Source: Spirochaetaceae bacterium
GTDB lineage: Bacteria; Spirochaetota; Spirochaetia; Treponematales; Breznakiellaceae
NCBI GenBank assembly: GCA_031277165.1
Contig: JAISLT010000013.1
Location: forward strand, 1 to 41,350
Direction of reading: 5' to 3'
Length of the DNA stretch: 41,350 nt
Translations under genes and position numbers: made by a program
In this document: piece after piece, positions 15,870-24,659 of the stretch
Layout of the letters: every line of letters starts with the position of its first letter
Position numbering within the stretch: position 1 is the stretch's first letter
Notes under the pieces: model-generated
What the model was told of the DNA's origin: nothing
Database searches by the model: none
The model's input: the letters and a program-made list of their open reading frames with translations, nothing else

Positions 15870-17162
15870 ATGCAGGGAATCATAGAAATCAAATGGCTGG
15901 TCCTGGCCATTGCGGTGCTGATGTATGTTTTTGTCCTTATCTTCCAGGAAAAAAAGTCCCTCATCGCCCTTGGGGCAGGGCTCCTCCTTATGATCCTGGG
16001 GGTGGTGAGTCCCCGGACGGTTGTTACGGAACTAATAAACTGGAATGTGCTGCTTATTTTTCTGGGGAGCCTTATCATCGCCGAGCTGTTTATTTATTCC
16101 CGGGTTCCCGCCCTGATAGCCGATTCCATTGTCCTCGGTTCCCCCAATGTGGGGATCGCCATGGTGGCAATTTTGATGATGACCGGTTTTATCTCGGCCT
16201 TTGTGGAAAATGTGGCCACCGTGCTGGTCATGGCCCCCATTGCCCTGGCGCTCTGCAAAAAGCTTGCCATTAATCCGGCCTACTTTATGACCGGCCTGGC
16301 GGTGATGGCGAACCTCCAGGGAACGGCCACCCTGGTGGGGGACCCGCCCTCCATGATCTTTGCCGATTACGCCGGGTATGGATTTAACGACTTTTTTGTG
16401 TTTCAGGGGAAACCGGCGGTGTTTTTTGCGGTCCAGATTGGCATGATCGCGGGATCGCTCTTTTTTTACGGATACTTTAGAAAACAGGGGAAAGGGAAGG
16501 TCCGGATAGAAAAGGAAAAGGCCCTAACCATGGTTCCTTCGGTTCTGCTGATTTGTATGATCGCCGGCCTTGCCGCGGCTTCCTTTGTGTTCGGCGGCCT
16601 TACCTACGCCTCGGGGTTTTTGGTCATGGGCCTGGGCCTTGCCGGACTTTTCTGGTACGGCCTTATCCGTAAGGAAGGAATAAAAAACACCGGGGAGCTG
16701 ATAAAAAATCTGGACTGGGATACGACCCTTTTCCTGGCCGGTATTTTTGTGGTGGTGGGGGCGGTATCCTCCGTGGGTCTTTTGGAGGATTTTGCCGCAT
16801 TGCTGAACAGCGTGATCGGAGACAACGTGCTGCTGGGGTTTGTGCTTATCCTGGCGGTTTCCACGGTTATCTCCGGCTTTGTGGATAATGTGCCCTACAT
16901 CATCATCATGCTTCCCGTGGCATCCCGGCTCGCGGCGGACCTGGGACTGAGGCCGGAACTGTATATGTTTGCCCTCCTCATCGGCTCCTGCATGGGCGGC
17001 AACCTGACCCCCTTCGGGGCCTCCGCCAACGTGGTGGCCCTGGGGCTGCTAAGAAAGCAGAACGTGAACCTTACTTTTTGGCAGTGGCTGAAAATCGGCG
17101 CCCCCTTTACGGTGATCACCATCGCCGCATCGTCCCTTTTTATATGGCTGATCTGGCGGTAG
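15870..17162 (+). CDS. SLC13/ArsB/NhaD-type ion permease
   Basis: A 430-residue inner-membrane transporter with about eleven hydrophobic segments. It belongs to the ion transporter superfamily covering ArsB, CitMHS, SLC13 and NhaD. The two pseudo-repeat halves each carry a re-entrant-type motif: MTGFISAFVENVATVLVM with LQGTATLVGDPPSM, and ISGFVDNVPYIIIMLP with GGNLTPFGASANVVA. The conserved Asn in both and the GDPP and TPFGASAN loops fit a substrate/sodium site. The substrate could be an anion, a carboxylate or Na+/H+. It follows the OadG-like gene by two bases, so the pair may link decarboxylase-driven sodium flux to carboxylate uptake. That link is inference. Confidence 0.8.
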   Translation: MQGIIEIKWLVLAIAVLMYVFVLIFQEKKSLIALGAGLLLMILGVVSPRTVVTELINWNVLLIFLGSLIIAELFIYSRVPALIADSIVLGSPNVGIAMVAILMMTGFISAFVENVATVLVMAPIALALCKKLAINPAYFMTGLAVMANLQGTATLVGDPPSMIFADYAGYGFNDFFVFQGKPAVFFAVQIGMIAGSLFFYGYFRKQGKGKVRIEKEKALTMVPSVLLICMIAGLAAASFVFGGLTYASGFLVMGLGLAGLFWYGLIRKEGIKNTGELIKNLDWDTTLFLAGIFVVVGAVSSVGLLEDFAALLNSVIGDNVLLGFVLILAVSTVISGFVDNVPYIIIMLPVASRLAADLGLRPELYMFALLIGSCMGGNLTPFGASANVVALGLLRKQNVNLTFWQWLKIGAPFTVITIAASSLFIWLIWR

Positions 17163-17170
17163 GGGCCCGC

Positions 17171-18691
17171 CTATTCCTCAAAAATAGGCTTAATCGACGC
17201 CCGTTCAAATTCTTCGTAAACCGCCGGAACCGGCGGTTTGGTAAGCAGGCTTACCGCCACAATAAAGACCATGGAGGCGCAGAACCCCGGCGCCAGGGAG
17301 TAAAGCCCGGTGGCTTCATTAATCGTGTTCCAGGCGCCGCCGGCGGGGACGCAGGGGATATAATCCCAGAGTATCACCGTAAGGCCCCCGGCAAGGATCC
17401 CCGCGATGGCGCCGGAACGGTTAAGCCGCCTCCAATAGAGGGACAGCAGTATCAGGGCCCCAAAGGCCGACCCAAAGCCGGACCATGCGTTCGATACCAG
17501 GCCCATGATGGTGGAAGACCGGCCTACGGCAATAATATAGGCAATAATGCATATGAGCGCCACGGTAAAACGGCTAAGCCACAGGAGCTGTTTACTCTGC
17601 ATGTTGCGGTGGGCCATGCCCTGGTAAAGATCGCTGGTAATGGCCGAGGCGGCCGCCAAAAGCTGGGAATCGGTGGTGGACATAATAGCCGCCAGGATAC
17701 CGCACAAAAAGAGGTTTCCCAAAAACGGTATGGAGCCGGGGCCCATAAATAGCCGTTGTATAATCAGGATAAAGACCGTATCCGCGCTGGAGCTTTCCTG
17801 AACAAAGAACAAGCCGGTCATGCCCATAAGGACGGCGCATCCCAGGGAAAGCGCTGCCGCCAGACCGCCAATTCCCGCGGCCCAGGGAATTTCCCTTTCC
17901 CGTCTAAGCGCCATGAACCGGACAAGGATGTGGGGCATTCCAAAGTATCCCAGACCCCAGGCAAGCTTTGACAGTATCGAGACCGTGGTCAGGGGCCTGC
18001 CCTTTTCTCCGGTAAAAATGTCAAAAAATTCCGGGGTGTGGGCGGTAAAAATATCCGCCCCTTCCATACGGTACAGGGCCGTCAAGGGGACGCTTACCAC
18101 CACCGCCAGGATCAGCAGGGCCTGGACAAGGTCGGTCCAACAGATGGCCCGGAATCCTCCCATGAAGGTATAGGTAAAGATTACCAGGGCCCCCGCCAGA
18201 AGGGCTATTTGATAGTCGATGCCAAAGACATATTCAAAAAGAAGGCCGCAGGCCACAAACCCCGCCGAGGTATACACCACAAAGAAAACGGCGATAATAA
18301 GGGCCGAAATAAACCGAAGGATGTGGGATGTGTCTTTAAACCGGTTTTCAAAGTATTCGGGAATGGTAATTGAATATTGGGTGGTTAGGGTATAGCGGCG
18401 AAGCCGTCTTGCCACTAAAAGCCAGTTAAGCAGGGTTCCCAGGACAAGCCCCAGGGCGATCCACATCTGTCCGATCCCGAAGGAATATACCGTGCCGATG
18501 AGCCCCAGCATAAGCCACCCCGACATATCCCCGGCATAGACCGAAAGGGCCGAAAGCCACGGGTTAAGCCGCCGGCCTCCGATAAAAAAATCCGGCAAAG
18601 TATCCGTCCTTTTAAAGAAAAAGAACCCAATAAGTATTAGGACCACAAAATAACAAACAAAAACGATACCTGTTTCAATAGACGACGGCAT
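17171..18691 (-). CDS. putP: PutP-type sodium:solute (proline) symporter
   Basis: A 506-residue sodium:solute symporter family (SSS) protein with about thirteen membrane helices. Family signatures include DFFIGGRRLNPWLSALSVYAGDMSGW in the first helices, FTYTFMGGFRAICWTDLVQ, and ILAAIMSTTDSQLLAAASAI, which contains the Ser/Thr ligands of the conserved sodium site. Closest in style to the proline permease PutP, though another substrate is possible. The start is ATG 18691, chosen because GGAG lies six bases upstream; TTG 18703 is an in-frame alternative. It converges with the ion permease, with only eight bases between the stops and no obvious terminator. Confidence 0.88.
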   Translation of the reverse strand: MPSSIETGIVFVCYFVVLILIGFFFFKRTDTLPDFFIGGRRLNPWLSALSVYAGDMSGWLMLGLIGTVYSFGIGQMWIALGLVLGTLLNWLLVARRLRRYTLTTQYSITIPEYFENRFKDTSHILRFISALIIAVFFVVYTSAGFVACGLLFEYVFGIDYQIALLAGALVIFTYTFMGGFRAICWTDLVQALLILAVVVSVPLTALYRMEGADIFTAHTPEFFDIFTGEKGRPLTTVSILSKLAWGLGYFGMPHILVRFMALRREREIPWAAGIGGLAAALSLGCAVLMGMTGLFFVQESSSADTVFILIIQRLFMGPGSIPFLGNLFLCGILAAIMSTTDSQLLAAASAITSDLYQGMAHRNMQSKQLLWLSRFTVALICIIAYIIAVGRSSTIMGLVSNAWSGFGSAFGALILLSLYWRRLNRSGAIAGILAGGLTVILWDYIPCVPAGGAWNTINEATGLYSLAPGFCASMVFIVAVSLLTKPPVPAVYEEFERASIKPIFEE

Positions 18692-18778
18692 GGGGGTCTC
18701 CAATCTGATTTTTTTCTACTGCTTTAAGTTTTATACATGTTTAGCAAGGATTCAAGATTTTTTCACAATGACGGGGAC

Positions 18779-18807
18779 TTGACAAAATACCAATGTTTCT
18801 ATATAAA
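18779..18807 (+). promoter_or_regulatory. Sigma-70 promoter of trpD
   Basis: TTGACA (18779-18784), a 17-base spacer and TATAAA (18802-18807). The leader is about 100 bases and holds a GGGAGG/CCTCCC stem near 18820-18840. I saw no Trp-rich leader peptide and no T-box features. Confidence 0.7.
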
Positions 18808-18916
18808 GATACACAGGGGGAGGGTGGTAATTCCTCCCTCCTGGACCCCGCCACGGAGCAGGGCCCTGGCCGAAACTTCTAGGGACTTAAACCCGGCACA
18901 AAGACAAGGAGCGTAT

Positions 18917-19933
18917 ATGATACGGGAAGCAATTATTAAAGCGGCGGCCAAGGAGAATCTTGGTTTTCAGGCGGCGGAAGAGGTGATGGACGAAATTATG
19001 GGGGGTAAGGCCAGCGAAATACAGATGTCGGCGTTCCTTACGGCCATGGCGGTAAAGGGCGAAACGATCGAAGAAATTTCCGGCAGCGCCGCCGGTATGC
19101 GGAAACACTGCATCCGGATCCTCCACGATATGGATGTGCTGGAAATTGTCGGTACCGGGGGGGACAAGTCCAATTCTTTTAATATTTCCACCACCTCCAG
19201 CCTGGTTATTTCCGCCGCGGGGATCCCCGTGGCAAAACACGGGAACCGCGCCGCATCGAGTAAATCCGGCGCCGCCGATGTCCTTGAAAGTCTGGGGGTA
19301 AATATCAAGGCCAGCCCCGAAAAAAGCCTGGAACTGCTTAAGACCATTGGCCTTTGTTTTCTCTTTGCCCAGAATTATCATATTTCGATGAAGTATGTGG
19401 CCCCGGTACGTAAGGAACTGGGGATTCGGACGATCTTTAACATCCTCGGCCCCCTGGTAAATCCCGCGGGGGCCAATATGGAACTGTTGGGGGTGTACAG
19501 CGAAGACCTGGTGGAACCCCTGGCCCAGGTACTTTCCAATCTGGGGGTAAAGAGCGGCATGGTGGTCTACGGTCAGGATGGGCTGGATGAAATTTCCATG
19601 AGCGCCCCCACCAGGGTCTGCGAATTTGCCCTGGGGAAAAAACCGGCGACGTATACAATTACCCCGGAGGAATTTGGCTTTACCCGGTGTAAAAAAGAAG
19701 ACCTTGCCGGGGGCGCCCCGGAGGAAAACGCCGGAATTACCAGGGATATTCTTAGGGGCGCCGGGGGACCCAAGCGGGATGCGGTGCTTCTTAATTCGGG
19801 GGCGGCGATCCACATTGCCAGGCCGGAACTTTCTATGGCGGAGGGAATTAAACTAGCGGGGGAGGTCATTGATTCCGGCAAAGCCCTGGCCCAGCTTGAA
19901 AAATTTATCGGACTGTCAAAGGATATTCCATAA
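18917..19933 (+). CDS. trpD: Anthranilate phosphoribosyltransferase
   Basis: A 338-residue enzyme of tryptophan synthesis. It joins anthranilate and PRPP to give N-(5-phosphoribosyl)anthranilate in the cytoplasm. Conserved motifs are the [14 protein letters not shown] phosphate-binding loop, [19 protein letters not shown], and [12 protein letters not shown] (anthranilate and PRPP contacts). Length is normal for the family. The ATG 18917 start has AAGGAG six bases upstream; the open frame extends further upstream but is not conserved. It is followed by trpC after a 198-base gap filled with palindromic repeats. The other trp genes are not in the window. Confidence 0.95.
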   Translation: MIREAIIKAAAKENLGFQAAEEVMDEIMGGKASEIQMSAFLTAMAVKGETIEEISGSAAGMRKHCIRILHDMDVLEIVGTGGDKSNSFNISTTSSLVISAAGIPVAKHGNRAASSKSGAADVLESLGVNIKASPEKSLELLKTIGLCFLFAQNYHISMKYVAPVRKELGIRTIFNILGPLVNPAGANMELLGVYSEDLVEPLAQVLSNLGVKSGMVVYGQDGLDEISMSAPTRVCEFALGKKPATYTITPEEFGFTRCKKEDLAGGAPEENAGITRDILRGAGGPKRDAVLLNSGAAIHIARPELSMAEGIKLAGEVIDSGKALAQLEKFIGLSKDIP

Positions 19934-19949
19934 GAGTCCGGGGTGTGCT

Positions 19950-20092
19950 AGGAACCTGTCGCACTTCGCGGATTTTTTGCATATTCATGCAAAAAATCCC
20001 GATTATCGGGCTGCTTTAGCAGTTTGCAAGGTATAAAAATTCACTTTTGTGAATTTTTATACAGTTTACGCGCGAAGCGCGGCAAACTGCCA
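19950..20092 (+). repeat. Palindromic dispersed repeat, copy 2 (trpD-trpC gap)
   Basis: Starts AGGAACCTGTCGCACTTCG and shares the 13-base inverted repeat GGATTTTTTGCAT (19970-19982 and 19987-19999) with copy 1 at 5527. It then carries a second perfect hairpin with 14-base arms (GTATAAAAATTCAC at 20031-20044, loop TTTT, 20049-20062) and a third (CGCGCGAAGCGCG). GCAGTTTGC and GGCAAACTGCC flank these. The stems could affect readthrough or mRNA stability between trpD and trpC. Confidence 0.75.
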
Positions 20093-20131
20093 GGGGCCGC
20101 CTGCGGCGTTTTGTTTTTGAAGGGGAAGGGT

Positions 20132-21052
20132 ATGATTTTGGACGATATCGCCGCCGCCGCCCGCAGGCGGGTTAGGGCGGCAAAAGAAACTATTTCGGCC
20201 GGGGCCATGCGTTCCCGGGCCGAATCCATTGCCGGGTCCGAAGCCGCTTCGGGGGCCGCCGCCGGGGCTGCCGCTTCGCAGGCCCTTCCGGAAATCGCCG
20301 CCGCGGAGGCCGTTTCCGGGGCGGCTTTGGAGATCCCGCTGTCCTTTGAGGCGGCCCTGGCCGGCGCTTTCCCCGGCGCTTCCGCAGAAGGTGCCGGCGC
20401 TTCCGGCGGCCCGGCCTTTATCTGCGAGGTAAAGCGGGCTTCTCCCTCGAAGGGGCTTATCGTTCCTGGTTCCGGGGAATTTCCCTGCCGGGCTATTGCC
20501 CAGGAATACGAAGCCGCCGGGGCTCAGGCAATATCGGTGCTTACCGAGCCGGATTATTTTTTGGGAAACGATGGGTACCTGCGGGAGATCGCCGCCGCGG
20601 TGAAGATCCCCGTACTGCGCAAGGATTTTATTATCGACGAGTACCAGATCTGCGAAGCCAAGACCCTGGGGGCCCAGGCGGTGCTGCTTATCTGCGCACT
20701 GCTCGACCAACCCACCCTGGCATCGTTCCTGGCCCTGGCCCGGTCCCTTTCCCTTGCTGTTTTGACGGAAGTCCACGACCGGACAGAACTGGAAAGGGCC
20801 CTGGCCTGCGGCGCCCGGATCATCGGCATTAACAACCGGGACCTAAAAACCTTTACGGTGGATCTGGCCGTGACGGAGCGGCTGCGGCCCCTGGTTCCCC
20901 CGGGGCATATTACCGTCTCCGAAAGCGGGGTCCGCACCAGGGATGATGTACAGCGCCTTAGGGACTGCGGGGTGGACGCCCTGCTGGTGGGAGAAAGTCT
21001 TATGCGGGCCGCCGGCAGGGGGGCATTTTTGAGGGAGCTGCGCCGCGCCTAG
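20132..21052 (+). CDS. trpC: Indole-3-glycerol phosphate synthase with Ala-rich insertion
   Basis: A 306-residue TIM-barrel enzyme that closes the indole ring in tryptophan synthesis, using the product of the TrpD and TrpF steps. Conserved strands are ICEVKRASPSKG (catalytic Lys), SVLTEPDYFLG, VLRKDFIIDEYQI, GINNRDLKTF and ITVSESGVRTRDD. Normal enzymes are about 255-270 residues. The extra length is an Ala/Gly/Glu-rich stretch at about residues 24-66 (GSEAASGAAAGAAASQ), between the N-terminal helix and the barrel. It contains no motif and looks like repeat expansion in GC-rich DNA. The start ATG 20132 follows AGGGGAAGGG. It is downstream of trpD and probably cotranscribed. Confidence 0.93.
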   Translation: MILDDIAAAARRRVRAAKETISAGAMRSRAESIAGSEAASGAAAGAAASQALPEIAAAEAVSGAALEIPLSFEAALAGAFPGASAEGAGASGGPAFICEVKRASPSKGLIVPGSGEFPCRAIAQEYEAAGAQAISVLTEPDYFLGNDGYLREIAAAVKIPVLRKDFIIDEYQICEAKTLGAQAVLLICALLDQPTLASFLALARSLSLAVLTEVHDRTELERALACGARIIGINNRDLKTFTVDLAVTERLRPLVPPGHITVSESGVRTRDDVQRLRDCGVDALLVGESLMRAAGRGAFLRELRRA

Positions 21053-21071
21053 CAGCCTGGTGAAGACCCGC

Positions 21072-24000
21072 TTAGGAAGATCGCCCCAAAGCCTGGGCCG
21101 CCAGTTCCTCCGGGTTAATCGCGGTTATTTCTTTTGACAGATCCGCCTCGCGGCCGTTCCGCAGGTAAAAGAGCCGGCATTCTGCGGGTTTTTTAAAAAT
21201 ATCTTCCACGGCCCGTTTGTAGAGGGCCATTTGTCCCAGGTGGCGGGAAATATCTTCTTCCCTGTCGGTCTTAAAATCGACTATATATATCCCCGGATCC
21301 CATTCAAAGAGGAGGTCGATCTTCCCCAGGACCGTTACCGTATCCGCCCCCGGGGCCTTTTCCGCCGAGGGCAGGGTCACCGCGGTTAGTACCGGATATT
21401 CGGTTTTCTTAAAGGGCGCATCCAGGGCTTTGCGGCCCAGGGCGGAATTAAAAAACCGGTCCGTCATGATTCCGGCCTCTTCCGCGAGGGATGTAAGCGC
21501 CTCCTTGTCTTCGATGGCGGCGCTGAACCGGCGGGGTATCCGCTGGGGTCCCCCCTTAAAGCGGCTTTCTATAAAGCTGTGTACAATGGTTCCAAAGTCC
21601 CGTTCCGCCAGGCCCGTCCGCTTAAGCAGTTCATCCAACGCAGGCTTGGCCTGCCCCGCCGCCGGGAAAACCGGGTTCCGCAGATGATGGAGGGTGCTGG
21701 CGGCGATGGTTTGAACCACCGGATAATAGGGGGGAAAACCCGGAATGGTTTCGTATTCCCCCAGGATCTTCCGGGTCTCCTCTTCCATGGACGAAGCGTC
21801 CTCCGGTTCCCACCCCAGGTCTTTTACAATGCTCCGCAGTTCCTGGGGTGAATAGCTGGAAATGGATTCCACGGTATACAGGGGATCCTCCCGGTGTAAT
21901 GCCGGTAAAAGCTGCAGGAAACTTATGGATTCCAGGTCCTCCCTGGTGCGGTACTGTTCCCGTCGTGCAATAATAAAATCATCATCGTTGTCAAAGGCCT
22001 GTGGATCCAGCTGCTCCCGTTCGGCCTTGTTTTGTTTGGGTATGGCGGCGGTCAGGTACAGTTCACATTCGGCCCGGGTCATGGCCACATAAAGCAGCCG
22101 CCTAAGTTCCGCCAGGGTTTTCCGTTTATGGTCCTCTTTTTCTTCCAGGTAAAAATAATCCTCCGCTTCGGGCAGTTCTTCCGTCTGGGGCAGGCGCAGG
22201 GAAACTCCCCAGCGGCGGGAAAACAGGGTAAGCCCCCGATCCAGGGAACTGTCCTCCCGGTGTCCGCATCCGTACAGAAACACCAGGGGAAATTCCAAGC
22301 CCTTGCAGCGGTGAATGGACATGAGCCGCACCCCCCCCTCTTCGCCGGCGGGAAGGATCGAATCGCCGGGCTTTTCTTTTCCCAGGGCCAGGTCCTCCAG
22401 ATAGTCCAGAAATTCCACCAACCCCTTACCCTGGGCTTCAATTGTCCGGGCCTGCTCAAAGACCAGATCGTAAAGATCCAGGTATACCTGGGAGGGCAGG
22501 GACCACAGGGCTTCGTGGCGGTATCCGTATTCGTACCAGAGTTTTGTTAAAAGAGAGCTGACCGGAAGGTCCTGCTGTTCTTCCAGCAGTTCCCGGTAGC
22601 AGCGCCGGGCCTCCTGGTACCGTTCCCGATCCTGGGGGGGCAGCTTTGCATCCAGGGCTTCGTCAAAGACCGGTGCATCCCCAAGCATGCACAGGGTAAA
22701 GGCGTCTTCGCTTAGGCGGACAAAGGGGGAACGGAGGAGGCTGCCGTAGGCGATGCGATCGCCGGGGTATACCAAAAGTTTAAGGAATGTCCACAGATCG
22801 TTCACCGGAGCGTCCTTAAAAAGGGCCGCGGGCCTGTCGGCATTAAAGGGTACGGCAAAAAGTTTAAGGGCCCGCTCCAGGGTATGCTGCCGGGTATAGC
22901 TCCGTTGGAGCACGGCAAAATCGCCGTACCGGCAGGGCCGTTGTTTTTTTTCATCCCTGTCAAAGACCGGGGCTTTTTCTAAAACCAGGGTTTTAATTTT
23001 CCGGGCAATATACAGCGCCTCGTAATCCTCCGGCTGCGGGGGGCCGTTTGTTTCCGCCAGGCGGCCTTCGTCAAAGAATGCAAAGTGGAGCCGCCTTTCC
23101 CCCCCGGGGGCCGCTTCTTCCGGGGGGCCTTTTTCATCCCCCGGTTTAACCCAGTGGTAAAGGGCCTCGTAGTCCGCAGGGGTTTTATGGAGGAACACCC
23201 CCTGTCCGGGGTTGGGATCGTCCTCGCTGCGGCGGCCCCCGAAGATAAAGTTAAAGCCCCGGATCAGCATAGGATGGGACCGGTAATTCCGGCTAAGACT
23301 GAGGGATGATCCGGTTTCCCCGGCCAGGCCGTGAAATACCGAGACATCCGCCCCCCGAAAGCGGTAGATGGACTGTTTCTCGTCCCCCACATAGAACACC
23401 CTTCCCGGTTCCAGTTGGCCCTTTGCCGGCACGCCCGTTTCTGTCCGCTCTTTTTTTTCCGCCAGCAGGTTCACCAGATCCCGTTGAAGGCTGTTGTTAT
23501 CCTGAAATTCGTCGATCATAAGGGCCTTTAACGAATCCTTGTACAGCTGCCGGATCCCCGGATACAGGCTAAGGCCGTCCACCGCCAGATGCGCAATGTC
23601 GTTGAAGGTAAGGATCCCCGTTTCCCGTTTTTTCCGGTTAAGCAGTTCCTGGTATTCTTCGATCAGGGGAAAGACCGATCGTACAATATCCCACTGCAGG
23701 GCGTGGCCCGCCAGGGCTTCCATCCGGGGGTAGAGAGTTCCCTTAAATTCCCCCAGGTTTTCCCGGAGGATCGTATAGGGTTCGGTTTCATTTTTGATCT
23801 TCCGTATCCCCAGGGCCTTAAGCTTGGCCAAACAGGTAAAGCAGCGGAACAATGCTTCCCGGTCTTCACCTCCAAAGAGTCCTTCTATATTCGGGGGTGC
23901 AGGAATAGAGGAGAGGATCGACCGCAGCTCTTCCTGCGGGGCCCTTCCAAGGGCTTCCCGGTGCCGCCGCAGTTCCCCGGCGATTTCCCCCAGGCGGCGG

Positions 24001-24659
24001 GTACATTCCTTCCACCGGCGGCATATTTCTTCCCGCTGGATTTTTTCAAAGGCGGTAAAATCCAAGGGCCGGGAAATGGGACTGTGGTACAATATGGGCA
24101 GAACAAACAGTTCCTCCGCCGTACCCCGCAGTTTTTTTTCGGCAATAAGCCGCTGCAGGGAAGGATTATCCCGTTTGTCCAGCACAAAACGCAGGGCCAG
24201 GGATCGGGCCATATCCCGCACCTGCAGATCGTCGCTTTTAAAATCCGGACTGATGCCGAACCGGGGGCAGATCGTCCGGGCCGCGGAGGCGCAGAACGAG
24301 TCCAGGGTTACTATCCGGGCCTTGTAAAAGTTTTCCACCGCCTCCCGGGCATTAGCGGCCATGGCCGGGGGGATGCTTCCCGGCGGACCTGGGTTCCGGG
24401 CGCACTCGGACAGCAGCCGGTAGATCCGTCTGTACATTTCGTTGGCCGCCTTGTTGGTAAAGGTAATGGTAAGAATTTCCTCAGGTTTGCAGCGGCCCGT
24501 CATAATAAGCCAGGCATACCGGGCCGCCAGCACCCTGGTTTTGCCGGAACCGGCCCCGGCGCTGACCACCACATTACTAAGGGTCGTGGCCGCGGCCTTC
24601 TGCTCGTTGTCCAGCTCCCCGATAAAGGGCAGGGCCTCTTCTGCCGTTTTAGGATCCAT
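21072..24659 (-). CDS. addA: AddA-like helicase-nuclease (RecBCD-type recombination)
   Basis: A 1195-residue UvrD-superfamily 1A helicase fused to a RecB-type nuclease. Motif I is SAGAGSGKTRVL (residues 33-44) and Walker B is IDEFQDNN. Further motifs are GDEKQSIYRFRGAD, LSRNYRSHP, HRCKGLEFPLVF and VAMTRAECELYL. The C-terminal PD-(D/E)XK nuclease has GKIDLLF and VDFKTDRE, followed by QMALYKRA. AddA with AddB resects double-strand breaks and loads RecA. Its ATG overlaps the 3' end of the AddB-like gene by 11 bases, so the subunits are translationally coupled. It converges with trpC, with 19 bases between the genes. Confidence 0.9.
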   Translation of the reverse strand: MDPKTAEEALPFIGELDNEQKAAATTLSNVVVSAGAGSGKTRVLAARYAWLIMTGRCKPEEILTITFTNKAANEMYRRIYRLLSECARNPGPPGSIPPAMAANAREAVENFYKARIVTLDSFCASAARTICPRFGISPDFKSDDLQVRDMARSLALRFVLDKRDNPSLQRLIAEKKLRGTAEELFVLPILYHSPISRPLDFTAFEKIQREEICRRWKECTRRLGEIAGELRRHREALGRAPQEELRSILSSIPAPPNIEGLFGGEDREALFRCFTCLAKLKALGIRKIKNETEPYTILRENLGEFKGTLYPRMEALAGHALQWDIVRSVFPLIEEYQELLNRKKRETGILTFNDIAHLAVDGLSLYPGIRQLYKDSLKALMIDEFQDNNSLQRDLVNLLAEKKERTETGVPAKGQLEPGRVFYVGDEKQSIYRFRGADVSVFHGLAGETGSSLSLSRNYRSHPMLIRGFNFIFGGRRSEDDPNPGQGVFLHKTPADYEALYHWVKPGDEKGPPEEAAPGGERRLHFAFFDEGRLAETNGPPQPEDYEALYIARKIKTLVLEKAPVFDRDEKKQRPCRYGDFAVLQRSYTRQHTLERALKLFAVPFNADRPAALFKDAPVNDLWTFLKLLVYPGDRIAYGSLLRSPFVRLSEDAFTLCMLGDAPVFDEALDAKLPPQDRERYQEARRCYRELLEEQQDLPVSSLLTKLWYEYGYRHEALWSLPSQVYLDLYDLVFEQARTIEAQGKGLVEFLDYLEDLALGKEKPGDSILPAGEEGGVRLMSIHRCKGLEFPLVFLYGCGHREDSSLDRGLTLFSRRWGVSLRLPQTEELPEAEDYFYLEEKEDHKRKTLAELRRLLYVAMTRAECELYLTAAIPKQNKAEREQLDPQAFDNDDDFIIARREQYRTREDLESISFLQLLPALHREDPLYTVESISSYSPQELRSIVKDLGWEPEDASSMEEETRKILGEYETIPGFPPYYPVVQTIAASTLHHLRNPVFPAAGQAKPALDELLKRTGLAERDFGTIVHSFIESRFKGGPQRIPRRFSAAIEDKEALTSLAEEAGIMTDRFFNSALGRKALDAPFKKTEYPVLTAVTLPSAEKAPGADTVTVLGKIDLLFEWDPGIYIVDFKTDREEDISRHLGQMALYKRAVEDIFKKPAECRLFYLRNGREADLSKEITAINPEELAAQALGRSS

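Noticed and set aside
18815-18916. Possible trp attenuator or T-box in the trpD leader
   Set aside because: There is a small stem, but no Trp-rich leader peptide, no T-box consensus and no terminator/antiterminator pair.
19970-20062. Rho-independent terminator between trpD and trpC
   Set aside because: The hairpins are strong but no U-run follows on the plus strand, and the first is shared with a dispersed repeat.
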